NCBI GenBank assembly: GCA_036782775.1
Contig: DAIPYJ010000003.1
Span: 1-64,000, forward strand
Length of the DNA: 64,000 bases
Direction of reading: 5' to 3'
Origin: CF-13 sp036782775
Lineage (GTDB): Bacteria; Chloroflexota; Dormibacteria; CF-121
Positions 55,012 to 64,000 of the stretch are shown piece after piece. The notes beneath the pieces are model-generated. The model was not told the DNA's origin. It saw nothing but the letters and a program-made list of their open reading frames with translations, and did no database searches. Position 1 is the first letter of the stretch. Each line of letters begins with the position of its first letter. The translations under genes and the position numbers were made by a program.

Positions 55012-56037
55012 TTACGCAGCCTCGCGGGCTCGGCTGCGGCGAGCGAATAGGCGCTTTGAATTGCGCTGTCGGTTTCGGAAGGACACCCACAAATTGACCG
55101 TGGTCACCGACATGGCCCGTGGATTCTTCATGCACTGAAGGAAGGTCTTCCAATGCCACCTCGTGTAGGACCTCGACCTGTGTCGGCAATGCGGGTCGAT
55201 CAGCGCCTGCAGTCTTGGCAGACTATTTCCTGGAAGGGATGGGACCAAGTGATGCGCAGTGTGAAGATTATTGTTCCATAACAAGGACGCAAACAGCCGA
55301 TTACTGTACGTCGTCCGAGTCGTTTGCAAAGAGCTATCTGGTCCATCCCCGCACCCAAAGTGCTCGGGCTTCGTCACCAGCGATGCAATGATTGAGTTAT
55401 AGAGCAAGAAGGGAATGAGCCAAAATGTGACAAGCGTTCTCGGAGCAAACCATGCACCTAGGGACACCGCTGCGAGTTCGACGACGACCACAACTGTCCC
55501 GAGGGTCGCCAATCTGCGATGGCGCCGGGTCGTATACCAGCTAGGGCCCACACCGAGCGTCGCCACAACACCTTGCCAGTTGAGGATAATCGTATAGCTG
55601 ATCCCCGAGAACGCCATGTAGGCGAGGTAATCCAGCAGACCCATCACGCTGTAATGCGGTTCCGAATCGGCGGCTGGGTCGTGCGTGTGCCTGTGATGTT
55701 CCATGTGCGCCAGCTGGTACGCCGGATAGTTCAGCAGACGGGGAATGCTCGTCAGCCATCCAGTGGCTGTATTTGCGCCGCGGCTCTTGTAGAGCTTGCA
55801 ATGTCCTGCTTCGTGTGCGGCACCACTCATTCCTTCGAAGAGAAAGCCCTGCGCCACCCACGTGGCGACCCAAAAGCCGGGGTTGTTGACAAACCTAGCG
55901 ACGAAAAATAGTCCAACCCAGCCGAAGAGAATCAGCCCCACCCGAATGGTTGCGTCAGCCGAGTGGGTCATGAGGTTATTAGCCCGAATATACCCTGCGA
56001 TCTCTTGTCTTGACGGCGCTGTAAGGGAGGCGGTCAC
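55012..56037 (-). CDS. fatty-acid desaturase/hydroxylase family membrane diiron enzyme
   Basis: A 341-residue membrane enzyme. The three His boxes are complete: HEAGH (75-79), HMEHHRHTH (111-119) and LHTAHH (259-263). Four or more membrane helices lie between them. The family carries out O2-dependent desaturation, hydroxylation or related chemistry on acyl chains or, in some clusters, on other substrates. The GTG start at 56037 follows AAGGGG. It is the first gene of a unit with the lipoprotein and YceI genes. In the cluster it may tailor a lipid part or the peptide. Confidence 0.84.
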   Translation of the reverse strand: MTASLTAPSRQEIAGYIRANNLMTHSADATIRVGLILFGWVGLFFVARFVNNPGFWVATWVAQGFLFEGMSGAAHEAGHCKLYKSRGANTATGWLTSIPRLLNYPAYQLAHMEHHRHTHDPAADSEPHYSVMGLLDYLAYMAFSGISYTIILNWQGVVATLGVGPSWYTTRRHRRLATLGTVVVVVELAAVSLGAWFAPRTLVTFWLIPFLLYNSIIASLVTKPEHFGCGDGPDSSLQTTRTTYSNRLFASLLWNNNLHTAHHLVPSLPGNSLPRLQALIDPHCRHRSRSYTRWHWKTFLQCMKNPRAMSVTTVNLWVSFRNRQRNSKRLFARRSRAREAA

Positions 56038-56566
56038 GCTAGTTCACCCCTTGTCTCTTCCTTGGATAGTGCAGATCGCATCACGTCTCATCTCGTACTC
56101 GGCATATGGCGACCTCTGTAATCTTCTGGGAAGCGCCGGTTAGTTCCTCTAAGAAGTCGGGCTAGGCGGCACGCCACCGCCCTGGCCGAGCCCAAGCTGC
56201 ATTCGCAGCAAGCCGTCTTTCGTCACAGCTGAGAGTCAGGCCTGGTAGCCCTTCCCGGGCACCAGGTGTCGATCAGCAGGCCTCGTTTGAGCAGCGGCGA
56301 TCGAGGAAGAGAAGTGGCCCTACAGCCCCATTTCATTGCCTCCTTGCAGGCACTCCGTCGTCCTCGAGGACCCGGGTCGCGTATCGGACCAGCCGTGGGA
56401 CGGCGCCGGTAAGGAACCGCCTACAGGGGTTCGTCCGTGCGGGCAGACGAATGCCCGTCTCAGAGCAGATGCCTTTTGGTGACAGGAGCCGACCGATGGA
56501 TGGCACTCAGTTTGCAGCTAAGGGCTGCTCACATTTTGCGCTCAGACAACCTCACTGCCTCCAGGC
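56038..56566. other. long intergenic region within the peptide cluster
   Basis: About 530 bases between the desaturase gene start and the end of the synthetase at 56567. It has no convincing gene, repeat or RNA. Short open frames lack coding character, though one or two minus-strand stretches (around 56340-56440) look like decayed coding sequence. It should hold the promoter of the desaturase unit. Confidence 0.4.
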
Positions 56567-59500
56567 CTACGTCCGTCGCGCGATATCCTCGAGCTCCGAA
56601 AGGAACCGATTTCCAAGCCCCTTTATCGTCTCTGCCTTGTGAATGTCTACGCAGTAGGTCCAATCCGAGTAAAGACACCCGTTGAGGACGAAAGCGTTCA
56701 CTTCGATGAGTGGCCCACGACTTTCACTCGCTGACTGGAGCAGACCTGGTTCGTCGGGAAGCATGGAGAACAGTGCCTGGCGCCCGAACAAGTTGTCGAA
56801 TTGACCGGCATAATTGAAGTGGAATTGCGGTGGCGCCATTGCATTCAAGCTTTGGGCACACGGTTCGCCAGCACAATAACGAAGCACGCCGTAGCTAAGG
56901 CCTCGACGAGGTACGCAAGCCAATTGCTCTCGAACGGCTGCAACTTTCTGTGCAGGAGACCGGCGCTCGGGAGCATCGAGATGCAGACGGACAGGGTAAA
57001 GAGAGGTAAACCAGCCGACCGTGCGCGACGTGTCGATCGCCACTTCGAGATCCTCACGGCCATGGCCTTCCAGCTCCACACCGAGTTCGGTCCCACCCGA
57101 CCAAGAGAGCACGCTCTCGAGGGCAGCTGCAATGAGGATATCGCCGAACCTTACGCTTAGGGTTCGCATGGTCTCTGTAAGCAGTCGTCGAGTAGTGTTC
57201 CGATCGAGAATGCGACGAACTGCTCTCGTCCTGCCTACCAGATTCGCACAACCTGAGGAATCTACGGGCAAGTGAGTGCCAGTCTGGACACTCCAGAAAT
57301 CAAGTTCGTCCCGCAAAGACAGTCGATCGGCCGCCGTGGTCACAACCTCAGCCCATTGCCCGAACGAGGCAGTTCTCACGAGTCGCGGCTCACCGTCCTC
57401 GACCAGATTGTGGTACACGTCTTGAACGTCTTCGAGAATGATCCGCCATGACACGGCATCAATCGCAAGGTGGTGCGCAACAACAAATACGTGCGGAAGC
57501 AGCCCGTCTGGCTCCAGAAAATATACGCAGGCAGCCGTCGGCCCTTCGCTCAGTCGCATCTTCCGGTGCGCTTCGTCGAGATATCGGGCGCGCACTGCTT
57601 CCCGCTCTGCTGCAGACACAGCGCGGAGGTCCACTCGCTCGACAGCCATCGGAACATCATCAGCGTAACGCTGGGACCACACCCCGTCGTTCTCTTCGAA
57701 ACGCAGTCGGAATGCATCGTGGAATGAGAACACAGTTTTGAAGCTTTCGATCAGGCGATTCAGCTCGACACCCGGACGTACCTGAAGGTACACAGCGTCG
57801 TTGTAATAGTCGGGCTCCTTGAACTTCGACCCAAAGAACCAGCTCTGGATGGGCGTCAAAGGAATCGATCGAATAGAGTTCGCTGGCGAAATCGCCGACG
57901 ATTTTGAGGCCTGGAGGAGGCCTTGCCCATCGGTCCCTGCGATGGCGGAGCCAAGCTCCGCAAGTGTCTGATGCTGGTAACACATCTTCGGGCTAAGGGG
58001 AAGACCAACACGGCGGGCGCGCGCCACCACTTGTAGAATGAGGATCGAGTCTCCTCCGATATCGAAAAAGTTGTCTTCCGCCGCGATATCGCCGCACCCG
58101 AGCACTTCTTGCCATATGCTGGCTAGTGCGGCATGAGTCCCCACAGCCTGGGGTGCCTGGACTCTATCCCGCGGTTCTTCCCACGACTGCGCCAGCCTAC
58201 GCAGTGCGCCAATGTCGACCTTGCCATTCCGGTTTCGCGGAAGTCTCTCGAGAACAATCACGCGCGTAGGCACCATGTACCGAGGGAGGGTGCTACGCAA
58301 ATACTCGCGGATGGCCTGGGGCGTCACCGGCTCCATCGTTTCAACGGCTGCTACCAGTTGCCTCCCTCGGGCCCCATCTTCAACCACAAGGACTCCGCTA
58401 CTTCGTACGGCTGGATGGCTCGAGAGCACAGCCTCAATCTCGCCAGGTTCGATCCGCATGCCCTTCAGCTTCACTTGCCGATCGAGCCGGCCTAGGAACT
58501 CTAGGGCACCATCCGGTCGGAGCATTACTCGATCACCGGTGCGATACAGCTTCCCACCAGCGGCTGTATCGAATACGAACTTCTCTGCAGTCTCGCTGGG
58601 CAACTTGTGGTAGCCGAGCGCGACCCCTATTCCACCGATGTACAACTCACCCGGCCGGCCGATACCAGCGTAGTTTCCGTGATCATCCAAAATATGAACC
58701 GACGTATTTGCAATTGGTCGGCCAATGGGAACAGCCCGCGTGACGTCGGCCGAGGCTTCGCACCGCCAAAACAGGGAATCGATCGTGGCCTCGGTCGGAC
58801 CGAATACGTTGTAGAGGTGCGCGTTAGGAAGGCACGAGTAGAACCGCCGTTGAAGCTCGGGGGGCATCGTCTCACTGCCGCATAGCGCCCGCTTCAACGA
58901 CGCGCATAGACGCATGGCTGGCTCTTCCAAGCAATACTGCAGCGTTACAGGTACGAACTCAGCAATGGACACGTTGTGTTTGATGATTCCTTGGACGATG
59001 GCCCTGGGGTCTCGAATGACTTCGTCAGAGAAAATGACGGACCGCCCTCCGACGATGAGGACGGCGAGCATCTCCCAGAGCGACACATCGAACGACAACG
59101 GGGCTAGCACCATCGACACATCGCCTTTGGACATGGAGTATGCCTCGATCATCCAGAGGAGACGATTAGTGAGGCCTCCATGGTGGCCTATGACTCCTTT
59201 CGGCGTCCCGCTCGATCCCGACGTATGGAAGATATAAGCCGCCATGTCGTCTGAGATCGTCGGGCCTACATAATCGCGGTCGTGCGATGCCACAGCCGGA
59301 TCGCACATCACTTGCTCATCCACAACTGCGCATGGTTCAGTCGTCTCGAGGAGGTGAGCGCGGTGGGCTTCAGGAGCGCACGGATCGACGAAGACAAACG
59401 CCGAGCCCGTCTTCCATGCTCCCAGTATCGCGGGCACGATACCGACGGTTCGATTGAGTGATAACGCTACGATCTGGCCGGGACCCGCCCCTCGTCGTTG

Positions 59501-61093
59501 CAGCCAATGCGCAAGTTGGCTGGCACGCGCCTCGATCTCGCCATAAGTCAGGCTCCCGGCACTGGTATCGCAAACGGCCACGCTGTCGGGTGAGGTAGCA
59601 GCCCGTTCTTCAATCAATCGTGGAATGTTTCCCGTCCTAGGGTACGAGCGATTCGTATCGTTCAGGCTCGCTAACGCTACGAGATCGTCGTCAGAGATCA
59701 TGGTCATCTCAGAAATGTGGCTCGAGCTATCTTTCACGGCGCCACGAGCGAGTTGTACAAACCGCTGAAGGAGTCGATCTACTAACCACTCGTCAAAGAG
59801 GTCGGTCGCATAGTCAGCCATCAGGACGAAACCATCTTGGGTGTTCCGAATATCCAACGTAAGCTCGAATTGCGCGCCGCCCGTCTCCACATTCATGGGA
59901 CGCACGGAGAGGCCGCCGAGTCGGAGCTCGGTGGCCGGCCCGTTCGGCATTACGAGCATGTTTTGGAAGATCGCACTGCGTCCGGGATCCCGATCCAGGT
60001 TGAGGGCGTCCACTACCTTTTCGAAGGGTGTATCCGAGGTAACCGTCGCCTCGAGCGTCGCCTTTCGGCCTCGGCGTACGACCGTCTTAAGATCAGGCGA
60101 TCCGGAGAGATCGACCCGTAGTGCGACGGTATTGGCGAAGAACCCCACAACGCCGTGAAGATCACGTGTTGAGCGCCCAGATGTGGGAATCCCAAAGACA
60201 ATGTCAGTTTCTCCGCTATATCGATGGAGGACGATCGCAAAAAGCGATACAAAGAGCATAAATGGAGTCGTGCGCTCTTTTCGGGCTAACTCGACCAGCT
60301 CGTTCGACAACTGACGATCGATCAGTCGAACTGCTCGTGCTCCCTTGTACGAGAACACCGCTGGCCGCGCCCTGGTGGTAGGGAGCTCTGTCCTAACAAA
60401 GCCTGACAGCCGTTCCGCGGCTTTGGCAATGTCTTCGTCTATCTCGCCACGCAGCCACCGCTCACGCTGGAGCCAGGCCTGGGTATGCGGGTCCGACTTT
60501 GGAACGGGGAGCTCGTTCAGCTCCCGTTCGTCGTCTTGGGCATACAGCTTCCCAAGCTCGTCGTATATCACTCCCAACGACCACCCATCAACTATCAAGT
60601 GGTGAGCGACAAAGATAAAGACGTGATTGGCTTCGTCCAGACATACCAGCTTTGCTCTGTGCAGTGGTCCTTGTTCCAAATCGAATGGCGCACGCGAGAA
60701 TTCAGCAAGAGCCGCATCGAGATAGCGTTGACGGTCCCCCAACGGTAGGGCGGAGATGTCGTCAAATTCGAGATTTGGCGCCACCGGCGGCCCCTCTATC
60801 TGCCAGGCGCGCCCTTCAATCTCGAGGAACCTTGTCCGAAACGCTATGTGCCTGAGGATGACCTCACCGAAGGCGCGTTCGACCTTATCCACGTCGAGAG
60901 GCCCGCTGATATAGTGCGCTTCGCTCAGGTTGTAGAACGGGTTGGTTTCATCGCAGCGCTGGAGGAACCAAACTTGCTCCTGAGCAAAGGATAGAGGGGC
61001 AACTGGATAGCCGACAGTCAGCTCTAACGCGTTCGATTCGTCACGGAGAGCCTGCACGGCATCGGTATGCTCCACGAGCAATGGGTTCACCAC
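56567..61093 (-). CDS. nonribosomal peptide synthetase, C-A-T-E module
   Basis: A 1508-residue protein. The condensation domain (about 25-460) has an intact HHLIVDG (164-170). The adenylation domain (485-960) has TSGSSGTPKG, FDVSLWE and K958; the code residues D669, V670, W673, E712, L737, G739, V763, I771, D772 and K958 give DVWELGVIDK, whose substrate is not clear (Ser-like frame with a Glu at position 278). The carrier Ser is S1016 (DIGGDS). The epimerisation domain (1075-1505) has HHLAIDAVSWR (1207-1217), RTVGWFTSLYPV and FNYAGQF. It follows the A-T protein after seven bases. It adds one residue and turns it to the D-form. Start is GTG at 61093. Confidence 0.92.
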   Translation of the reverse strand: MVNPLLVEHTDAVQALRDESNALELTVGYPVAPLSFAQEQVWFLQRCDETNPFYNLSEAHYISGPLDVDKVERAFGEVILRHIAFRTRFLEIEGRAWQIEGPPVAPNLEFDDISALPLGDRQRYLDAALAEFSRAPFDLEQGPLHRAKLVCLDEANHVFIFVAHHLIVDGWSLGVIYDELGKLYAQDDERELNELPVPKSDPHTQAWLQRERWLRGEIDEDIAKAAERLSGFVRTELPTTRARPAVFSYKGARAVRLIDRQLSNELVELARKERTTPFMLFVSLFAIVLHRYSGETDIVFGIPTSGRSTRDLHGVVGFFANTVALRVDLSGSPDLKTVVRRGRKATLEATVTSDTPFEKVVDALNLDRDPGRSAIFQNMLVMPNGPATELRLGGLSVRPMNVETGGAQFELTLDIRNTQDGFVLMADYATDLFDEWLVDRLLQRFVQLARGAVKDSSSHISEMTMISDDDLVALASLNDTNRSYPRTGNIPRLIEERAATSPDSVAVCDTSAGSLTYGEIEARASQLAHWLQRRGAGPGQIVALSLNRTVGIVPAILGAWKTGSAFVFVDPCAPEAHRAHLLETTEPCAVVDEQVMCDPAVASHDRDYVGPTISDDMAAYIFHTSGSSGTPKGVIGHHGGLTNRLLWMIEAYSMSKGDVSMVLAPLSFDVSLWEMLAVLIVGGRSVIFSDEVIRDPRAIVQGIIKHNVSIAEFVPVTLQYCLEEPAMRLCASLKRALCGSETMPPELQRRFYSCLPNAHLYNVFGPTEATIDSLFWRCEASADVTRAVPIGRPIANTSVHILDDHGNYAGIGRPGELYIGGIGVALGYHKLPSETAEKFVFDTAAGGKLYRTGDRVMLRPDGALEFLGRLDRQVKLKGMRIEPGEIEAVLSSHPAVRSSGVLVVEDGARGRQLVAAVETMEPVTPQAIREYLRSTLPRYMVPTRVIVLERLPRNRNGKVDIGALRRLAQSWEEPRDRVQAPQAVGTHAALASIWQEVLGCGDIAAEDNFFDIGGDSILILQVVARARRVGLPLSPKMCYQHQTLAELGSAIAGTDGQGLLQASKSSAISPANSIRSIPLTPIQSWFFGSKFKEPDYYNDAVYLQVRPGVELNRLIESFKTVFSFHDAFRLRFEENDGVWSQRYADDVPMAVERVDLRAVSAAEREAVRARYLDEAHRKMRLSEGPTAACVYFLEPDGLLPHVFVVAHHLAIDAVSWRIILEDVQDVYHNLVEDGEPRLVRTASFGQWAEVVTTAADRLSLRDELDFWSVQTGTHLPVDSSGCANLVGRTRAVRRILDRNTTRRLLTETMRTLSVRFGDILIAAALESVLSWSGGTELGVELEGHGREDLEVAIDTSRTVGWFTSLYPVRLHLDAPERRSPAQKVAAVREQLACVPRRGLSYGVLRYCAGEPCAQSLNAMAPPQFHFNYAGQFDNLFGRQALFSMLPDEPGLLQSASESRGPLIEVNAFVLNGCLYSDWTYCVDIHKAETIKGLGNRFLSELEDIARRT

Positions 61094-61100
61094 GATGCCT

Positions 61101-62846
61101 TCATTGGGCCGCAGCGGCTGCAGCGGCGAGGCCTCTCACTGTCGGCTCTTCAAAAAAGCTTTCCATTGTTATAGTAATGCCGTAATCCCCCCGCAGCCGC
61201 TCAACTGCTAGAGCGGCGATGATCGAGTCCCCGCCAAGATCCAGGAAGTTGTCTGTTGCGCCCACTTCGTCGACAAGAAGAAACTCCGCAAAGACGGATG
61301 CGATGACCTTCTCCAAATCGGATTCTGGATCAACGAGTGCTGAGGATGCCAGGCGTCGTGCGGTGGTCGGATCGGGCATCAGGGAGCGATCGACCTTGCC
61401 ATTGGAGCTCAGCAGTCGGGGGTCCAGGTCGAAGAAGAGGCTCGGAACGCTATGCTCGGGCAAGTATTGGGACGTAAAGTCGTGGAGAGCGGGTTCAGAA
61501 GACGTGCCTCTCACATATGCGATCAACTGCTCTTGCCCGGCAGATTGATCTACCGCGGCGACCACGTCCTCCACTTCTGGATGCTGGCGGATTACGCTTT
61601 CAACTTCTTCCAGCGCAATTCGATAGCCTCGCACGGTCACTTGATTGTCGGTTCGCCCGACGAATTCGAGGACGCCTTCATGAGATGCGCGGACCAAGTC
61701 CCCGCTTCGGTACATCCTGCTCAACGCAGAGGCTGGATCGGCGAGGAATCTTTGCGCGGAGCTGGTATCTCCGTTGAGATACCCTTTGCTAACACAGTCA
61801 CCAGCTATGTACAGCTCACCTACGGTACCTGGACGGACAGGTCTCGCCTCATCGTCCAGCACGCAGAGCCGTGCTCCTGAGATCGCAGTTCCGATGGGTA
61901 TCGCCCCCTCGGGGCATGGCGACGGGATTTCGTAGCTACAGCAGCCCACGGTCGTTTCAGCAGTCCCATACTCGTTGAAGAACCTCGTGCCCGGATCGGC
62001 CTCTTGCCACCAACGCAGTTGCCGAGAATGGACGGTTCCCCCGCTGATCACCACGGATCGAGTGGCTCCCCTGAGCTGCGAGGCAGTCATATGACGAGCC
62101 AACACATCGAGAAGGGATGGTAAGACCTTTACGATCGACAAGTCGCGCCGGCGTCGCAATTCGTCGATGAATGACGAGACTTCGGCATCAGGAAGTATGA
62201 ATACCGTCTTGCCGACAAGCAAGGGGCCAAAGAGTGTCGTCACTGTGAAATCGAGCGAGAGGGACGATTGAACTAGGGCGCCATGTCCTTCAGCCATGGA
62301 GTACGCCTCGGCTGCCCAGTTGAGGTAGTTCCACAGGCTACGGTGCTCGGTCATCACCCCTTTGGGTTCGCCCGTCGACCCCGCCGTGTAGAGGACGTAC
62401 GCAAGGTCGGTAGCTTCGAGCTCGACGGTAGGTGCGGCCTTGGAAATCGCCTCATCCATCGTGTACGCATATACGAGCGCCGGGAGGTCCCTGAGGGTGT
62501 CGGCAGCAGTAATGACCAATTTGGGTCGAGAATCGGCCAGGATATATTCGATCCGTTTACGGGGATATGTCGGATCGATCGGAACGTAGGATGCACCAGC
62601 TTTGAGGATGGCGAGGCTGGCGACCAGCCCTTCGATGGACCGATCTAACATCACGCCAACGTGGTCTCCCCTGAGAACGCCGGCTTCGATCAGCGTCCAC
62701 GCTAGGCGGTTGGCACGCCCATCGAGCTCTGCATAGGTCACCTGTTGTGTGCCAGCTACTGCGGCAATGGCCCCGGGTGCCAGTGATGCCTGGTGGGAGA
62801 TCGCGTCCTGGATGGTCTTGGATGCCACGGCTCGCAGCCCTGTCAA
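61101..62846 (-). CDS. nonribosomal peptide synthetase loading protein, A-T (predicted Asn)
   Basis: A 581-residue protein with an adenylation domain (about 10-490) and a carrier domain (about 505-575), but no condensation domain, so it is a starter module. Landmarks are YTAGSTGEPKG (A3), YGTAETTV (A5, where GPTE reads GTAE) and K484. The code residues D199, F200, T203, K240, I267, G269, E292, V300, G301 and K484 read DFTKIGEVGK, close to the Asn code DLTKLGEVGK. The carrier Ser is S541 in LGGDS. The start is uncertain: TTG at 62846 or GTG at 62828. It is the first gene of the unit with the C-A-T-E protein. Confidence 0.88.
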   Translation of the reverse strand: MTGLRAVASKTIQDAISHQASLAPGAIAAVAGTQQVTYAELDGRANRLAWTLIEAGVLRGDHVGVMLDRSIEGLVASLAILKAGASYVPIDPTYPRKRIEYILADSRPKLVITAADTLRDLPALVYAYTMDEAISKAAPTVELEATDLAYVLYTAGSTGEPKGVMTEHRSLWNYLNWAAEAYSMAEGHGALVQSSLSLDFTVTTLFGPLLVGKTVFILPDAEVSSFIDELRRRRDLSIVKVLPSLLDVLARHMTASQLRGATRSVVISGGTVHSRQLRWWQEADPGTRFFNEYGTAETTVGCCSYEIPSPCPEGAIPIGTAISGARLCVLDDEARPVRPGTVGELYIAGDCVSKGYLNGDTSSAQRFLADPASALSRMYRSGDLVRASHEGVLEFVGRTDNQVTVRGYRIALEEVESVIRQHPEVEDVVAAVDQSAGQEQLIAYVRGTSSEPALHDFTSQYLPEHSVPSLFFDLDPRLLSSNGKVDRSLMPDPTTARRLASSALVDPESDLEKVIASVFAEFLLVDEVGATDNFLDLGGDSIIAALAVERLRGDYGITITMESFFEEPTVRGLAAAAAAAQ

Positions 62847-63006
62847 CGCGTATCGGACGTCAGCGCCATCGAGGTCTCTTATTCCATTTCGCAGCGTGAT
62901 TTTCCTTCTCGTCCGAGCAAGCCGTTGGTGCAGATCGCTCGCGGGCTCGGGAGCACAAAGTTCAATTATCGGTGGGATTTGTCGGTCGTGAGCAGAACTC
63001 CTGTCC

Positions 63007-64000
63007 GTGGCCCTAGCACCCGCAGCTCACCCCACGGTAAGCGTCGCGCCCTTTCAGACGGAGGATGCCGCTGCCGTGTGCACTCTGTACTCCCTCTGTA
63101 AATGGTGTGTTGCCGGCTTTGGTAGGCCTCTAACTCCGGAGCTACTGCTCGAGAATTTCGAGGAGCTCGGCTTAGTGGGCTTCTTCGTAGCTAGAGTGGG
63201 AGATCAGGTTGTCGGCACGGTGTCATATCGGCTCGTCGGCGGTCAGAAAGCGGCCGACCCAGACGGGCTGTGGGTCGATGACCTCGTCATCCATCCGAGC
63301 TTTCGAGCTTCTCAAGTCACTGGGCTGCTACTTGCCGAGGCGGCCAAGTTTGCGGTGGGACGTGGCTTTTCAAAAATCCATACCCATGTAGACGTTGAGA
63401 ATCTCCCGGCCTTGCGCCTTTACCGCCGGATCGGGTTTCGTCGGGTGGGACCGGCCTGTTCTGACGATACGGTCCCCTTCGACAATTACCTGCCCACGGT
63501 GGCTCGCTACATCGCAATGTGCGCCGGTATCGGTGACGCTGAGCTAATTCACCTCGACGAGGTCCTGGGGAGTGACCTCCTCACGGTCATGATGCTCACA
63601 GTTCCGCCGATCGGTCATGACCCCGGGGGCCTGGACGTGGAACACCACAAAGAAGCCACCGTTCTGCGCTACCGGCTCGACCTCTCTTGGGATGTCGGAT
63701 TCGAGTGCCTGGTCGATACAGCCCTTAGCAGGGTAACGGCCATCACGGGAGGGCGCTGGCAGATGGATGTTCAGCCGCGTCACCGGAGTGTGGCGGTCGG
63801 GGAGGAGGTCCTGCTCGAGTACACATTGCACAATGGCAGCGATCACGACGAGCAGGTGGTGATAGCTGCATCTTTCCTTTCCGACGACACTTCATGTCTG
63901 GTGTCATCCGAAGTAAAGCGCGGCGCCGCTGTACAAGGAGTATTTCTACATATGGCGCCGCGGAGTCCTGGGCGACAGGAGATCGTCATCCGAATTGAGA
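63007..64000 (+). CDS. GNAT-domain protein with C-terminal extension, 3'-truncated
   Basis: The frame is open from 62992 to the window end and is divergent from the loading gene. The first GTG is at 63007. Residues 10-165 look like a GNAT acetyltransferase: VGFFVARVGDQVVGTVSYRL, LWVDDLVIHPSFRASQVTGLLLAEAAKFAVGRGF and DVENLPALRLYRRIGFRRVG. The following part (about 170-330) is beta-rich and of unknown type, with VAVGEEVLLEYTLHNGS like an immunoglobulin-type fold. It may acylate the peptide or confer self-resistance. The 3' end lies outside the window. Confidence 0.65.
   Translation, partial: MALAPAAHPTVSVAPFQTEDAAAVCTLYSLCKWCVAGFGRPLTPELLLENFEELGLVGFFVARVGDQVVGTVSYRLVGGQKAADPDGLWVDDLVIHPSFRASQVTGLLLAEAAKFAVGRGFSKIHTHVDVENLPALRLYRRIGFRRVGPACSDDTVPFDNYLPTVARYIAMCAGIGDAELIHLDEVLGSDLLTVMMLTVPPIGHDPGGLDVEHHKEATVLRYRLDLSWDVGFECLVDTALSRVTAITGGRWQMDVQPRHRSVAVGEEVLLEYTLHNGSDHDEQVVIAASFLSDDTSCLVSSEVKRGAAVQGVFLHMAPRSPGRQEIVIRIE

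Noticed and set aside
56160..56460. possible transposase or synthetase remnant
   Set aside because: Six-frame reading gives short interrupted pieces without a recognisable motif or terminal repeats.

Overview
The window is high-GC DNA and reads like a chromosome segment of an actinobacterium, probably a deep-branching lineage such as Acidimicrobiia. This is inferred from gene content: a PspA/PspAA pair, an SCO6745-family protein, a mycothiol-dependent-isomerase-type domain, many SDR and acyl-CoA enzymes, and frequent GTG/TTG starts with overlapping genes. No rRNA, tRNA, CRISPR array or intact insertion sequence was recognised.

Layout. 0-4 kb: a partial CAP-domain secreted protein, pspA with its small partner, an SCO6745-like protein, two SRPBCC lipid-binding proteins and a cyclic-nucleotide-binding protein. 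4.3-11.7 kb: a four-gene operon for an unusual branched-chain-amino-acid-type ABC importer with fused permeases, fused ATPases and a membrane-anchored binding protein. 11.7-23.4 kb: PPK2, a DUF480 protein, a VOC protein, a flippase-like membrane protein, a membrane-bound hydrolase, an amidohydrolase, an acyltransferase, a MEDS/ATPase regulator, hemerythrin, and a QueA-like/SDR pair under a MerR-type promoter. 23.6-27.3 kb: a secreted beta-propeller protein, an ECF sigma factor and a TIG-domain membrane protein. 27.3-45.2 kb: mostly housekeeping and catabolic genes (glucan phosphorylase, NUDIX, acyl-CoA dehydrogenase, Lon, an enolase-superfamily enzyme, a TetR-controlled Baeyer-Villiger monooxygenase operon, an ACT protein, FtsH and dihydrofolate reductase).

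45.2-64 kb is different. GC content is visibly lower, and most genes belong to a nonribosomal peptide cluster that runs off the right end. It holds three synthetase proteins (A-T; C-A-T-E; C-A-T), an MbtH protein, a membrane desaturase/hydroxylase, a lipoprotein, a YceI protein, a biotinyl-like protein without the usual lysine, a stand-alone alpha/beta hydrolase, a two-gene ABC exporter and a divergent GNAT-domain protein. Adenylation codes read from the sequence suggest Asn (loading), an unresolved residue that is epimerised to D, and Gly. The condensation domain of the Gly module has lost both histidines of HHxxxDG, and no thioesterase domain is present, so chain assembly and release cannot follow the textbook scheme. 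This is the best candidate for an undescribed system here.

Other notable points are a run of 24 C near the start of ftsH that throws the gene out of frame, a TetR-type operator sitting on a promoter, and a MerR-type promoter with a 19-base spacer. Start codons are uncertain for several genes, as noted.
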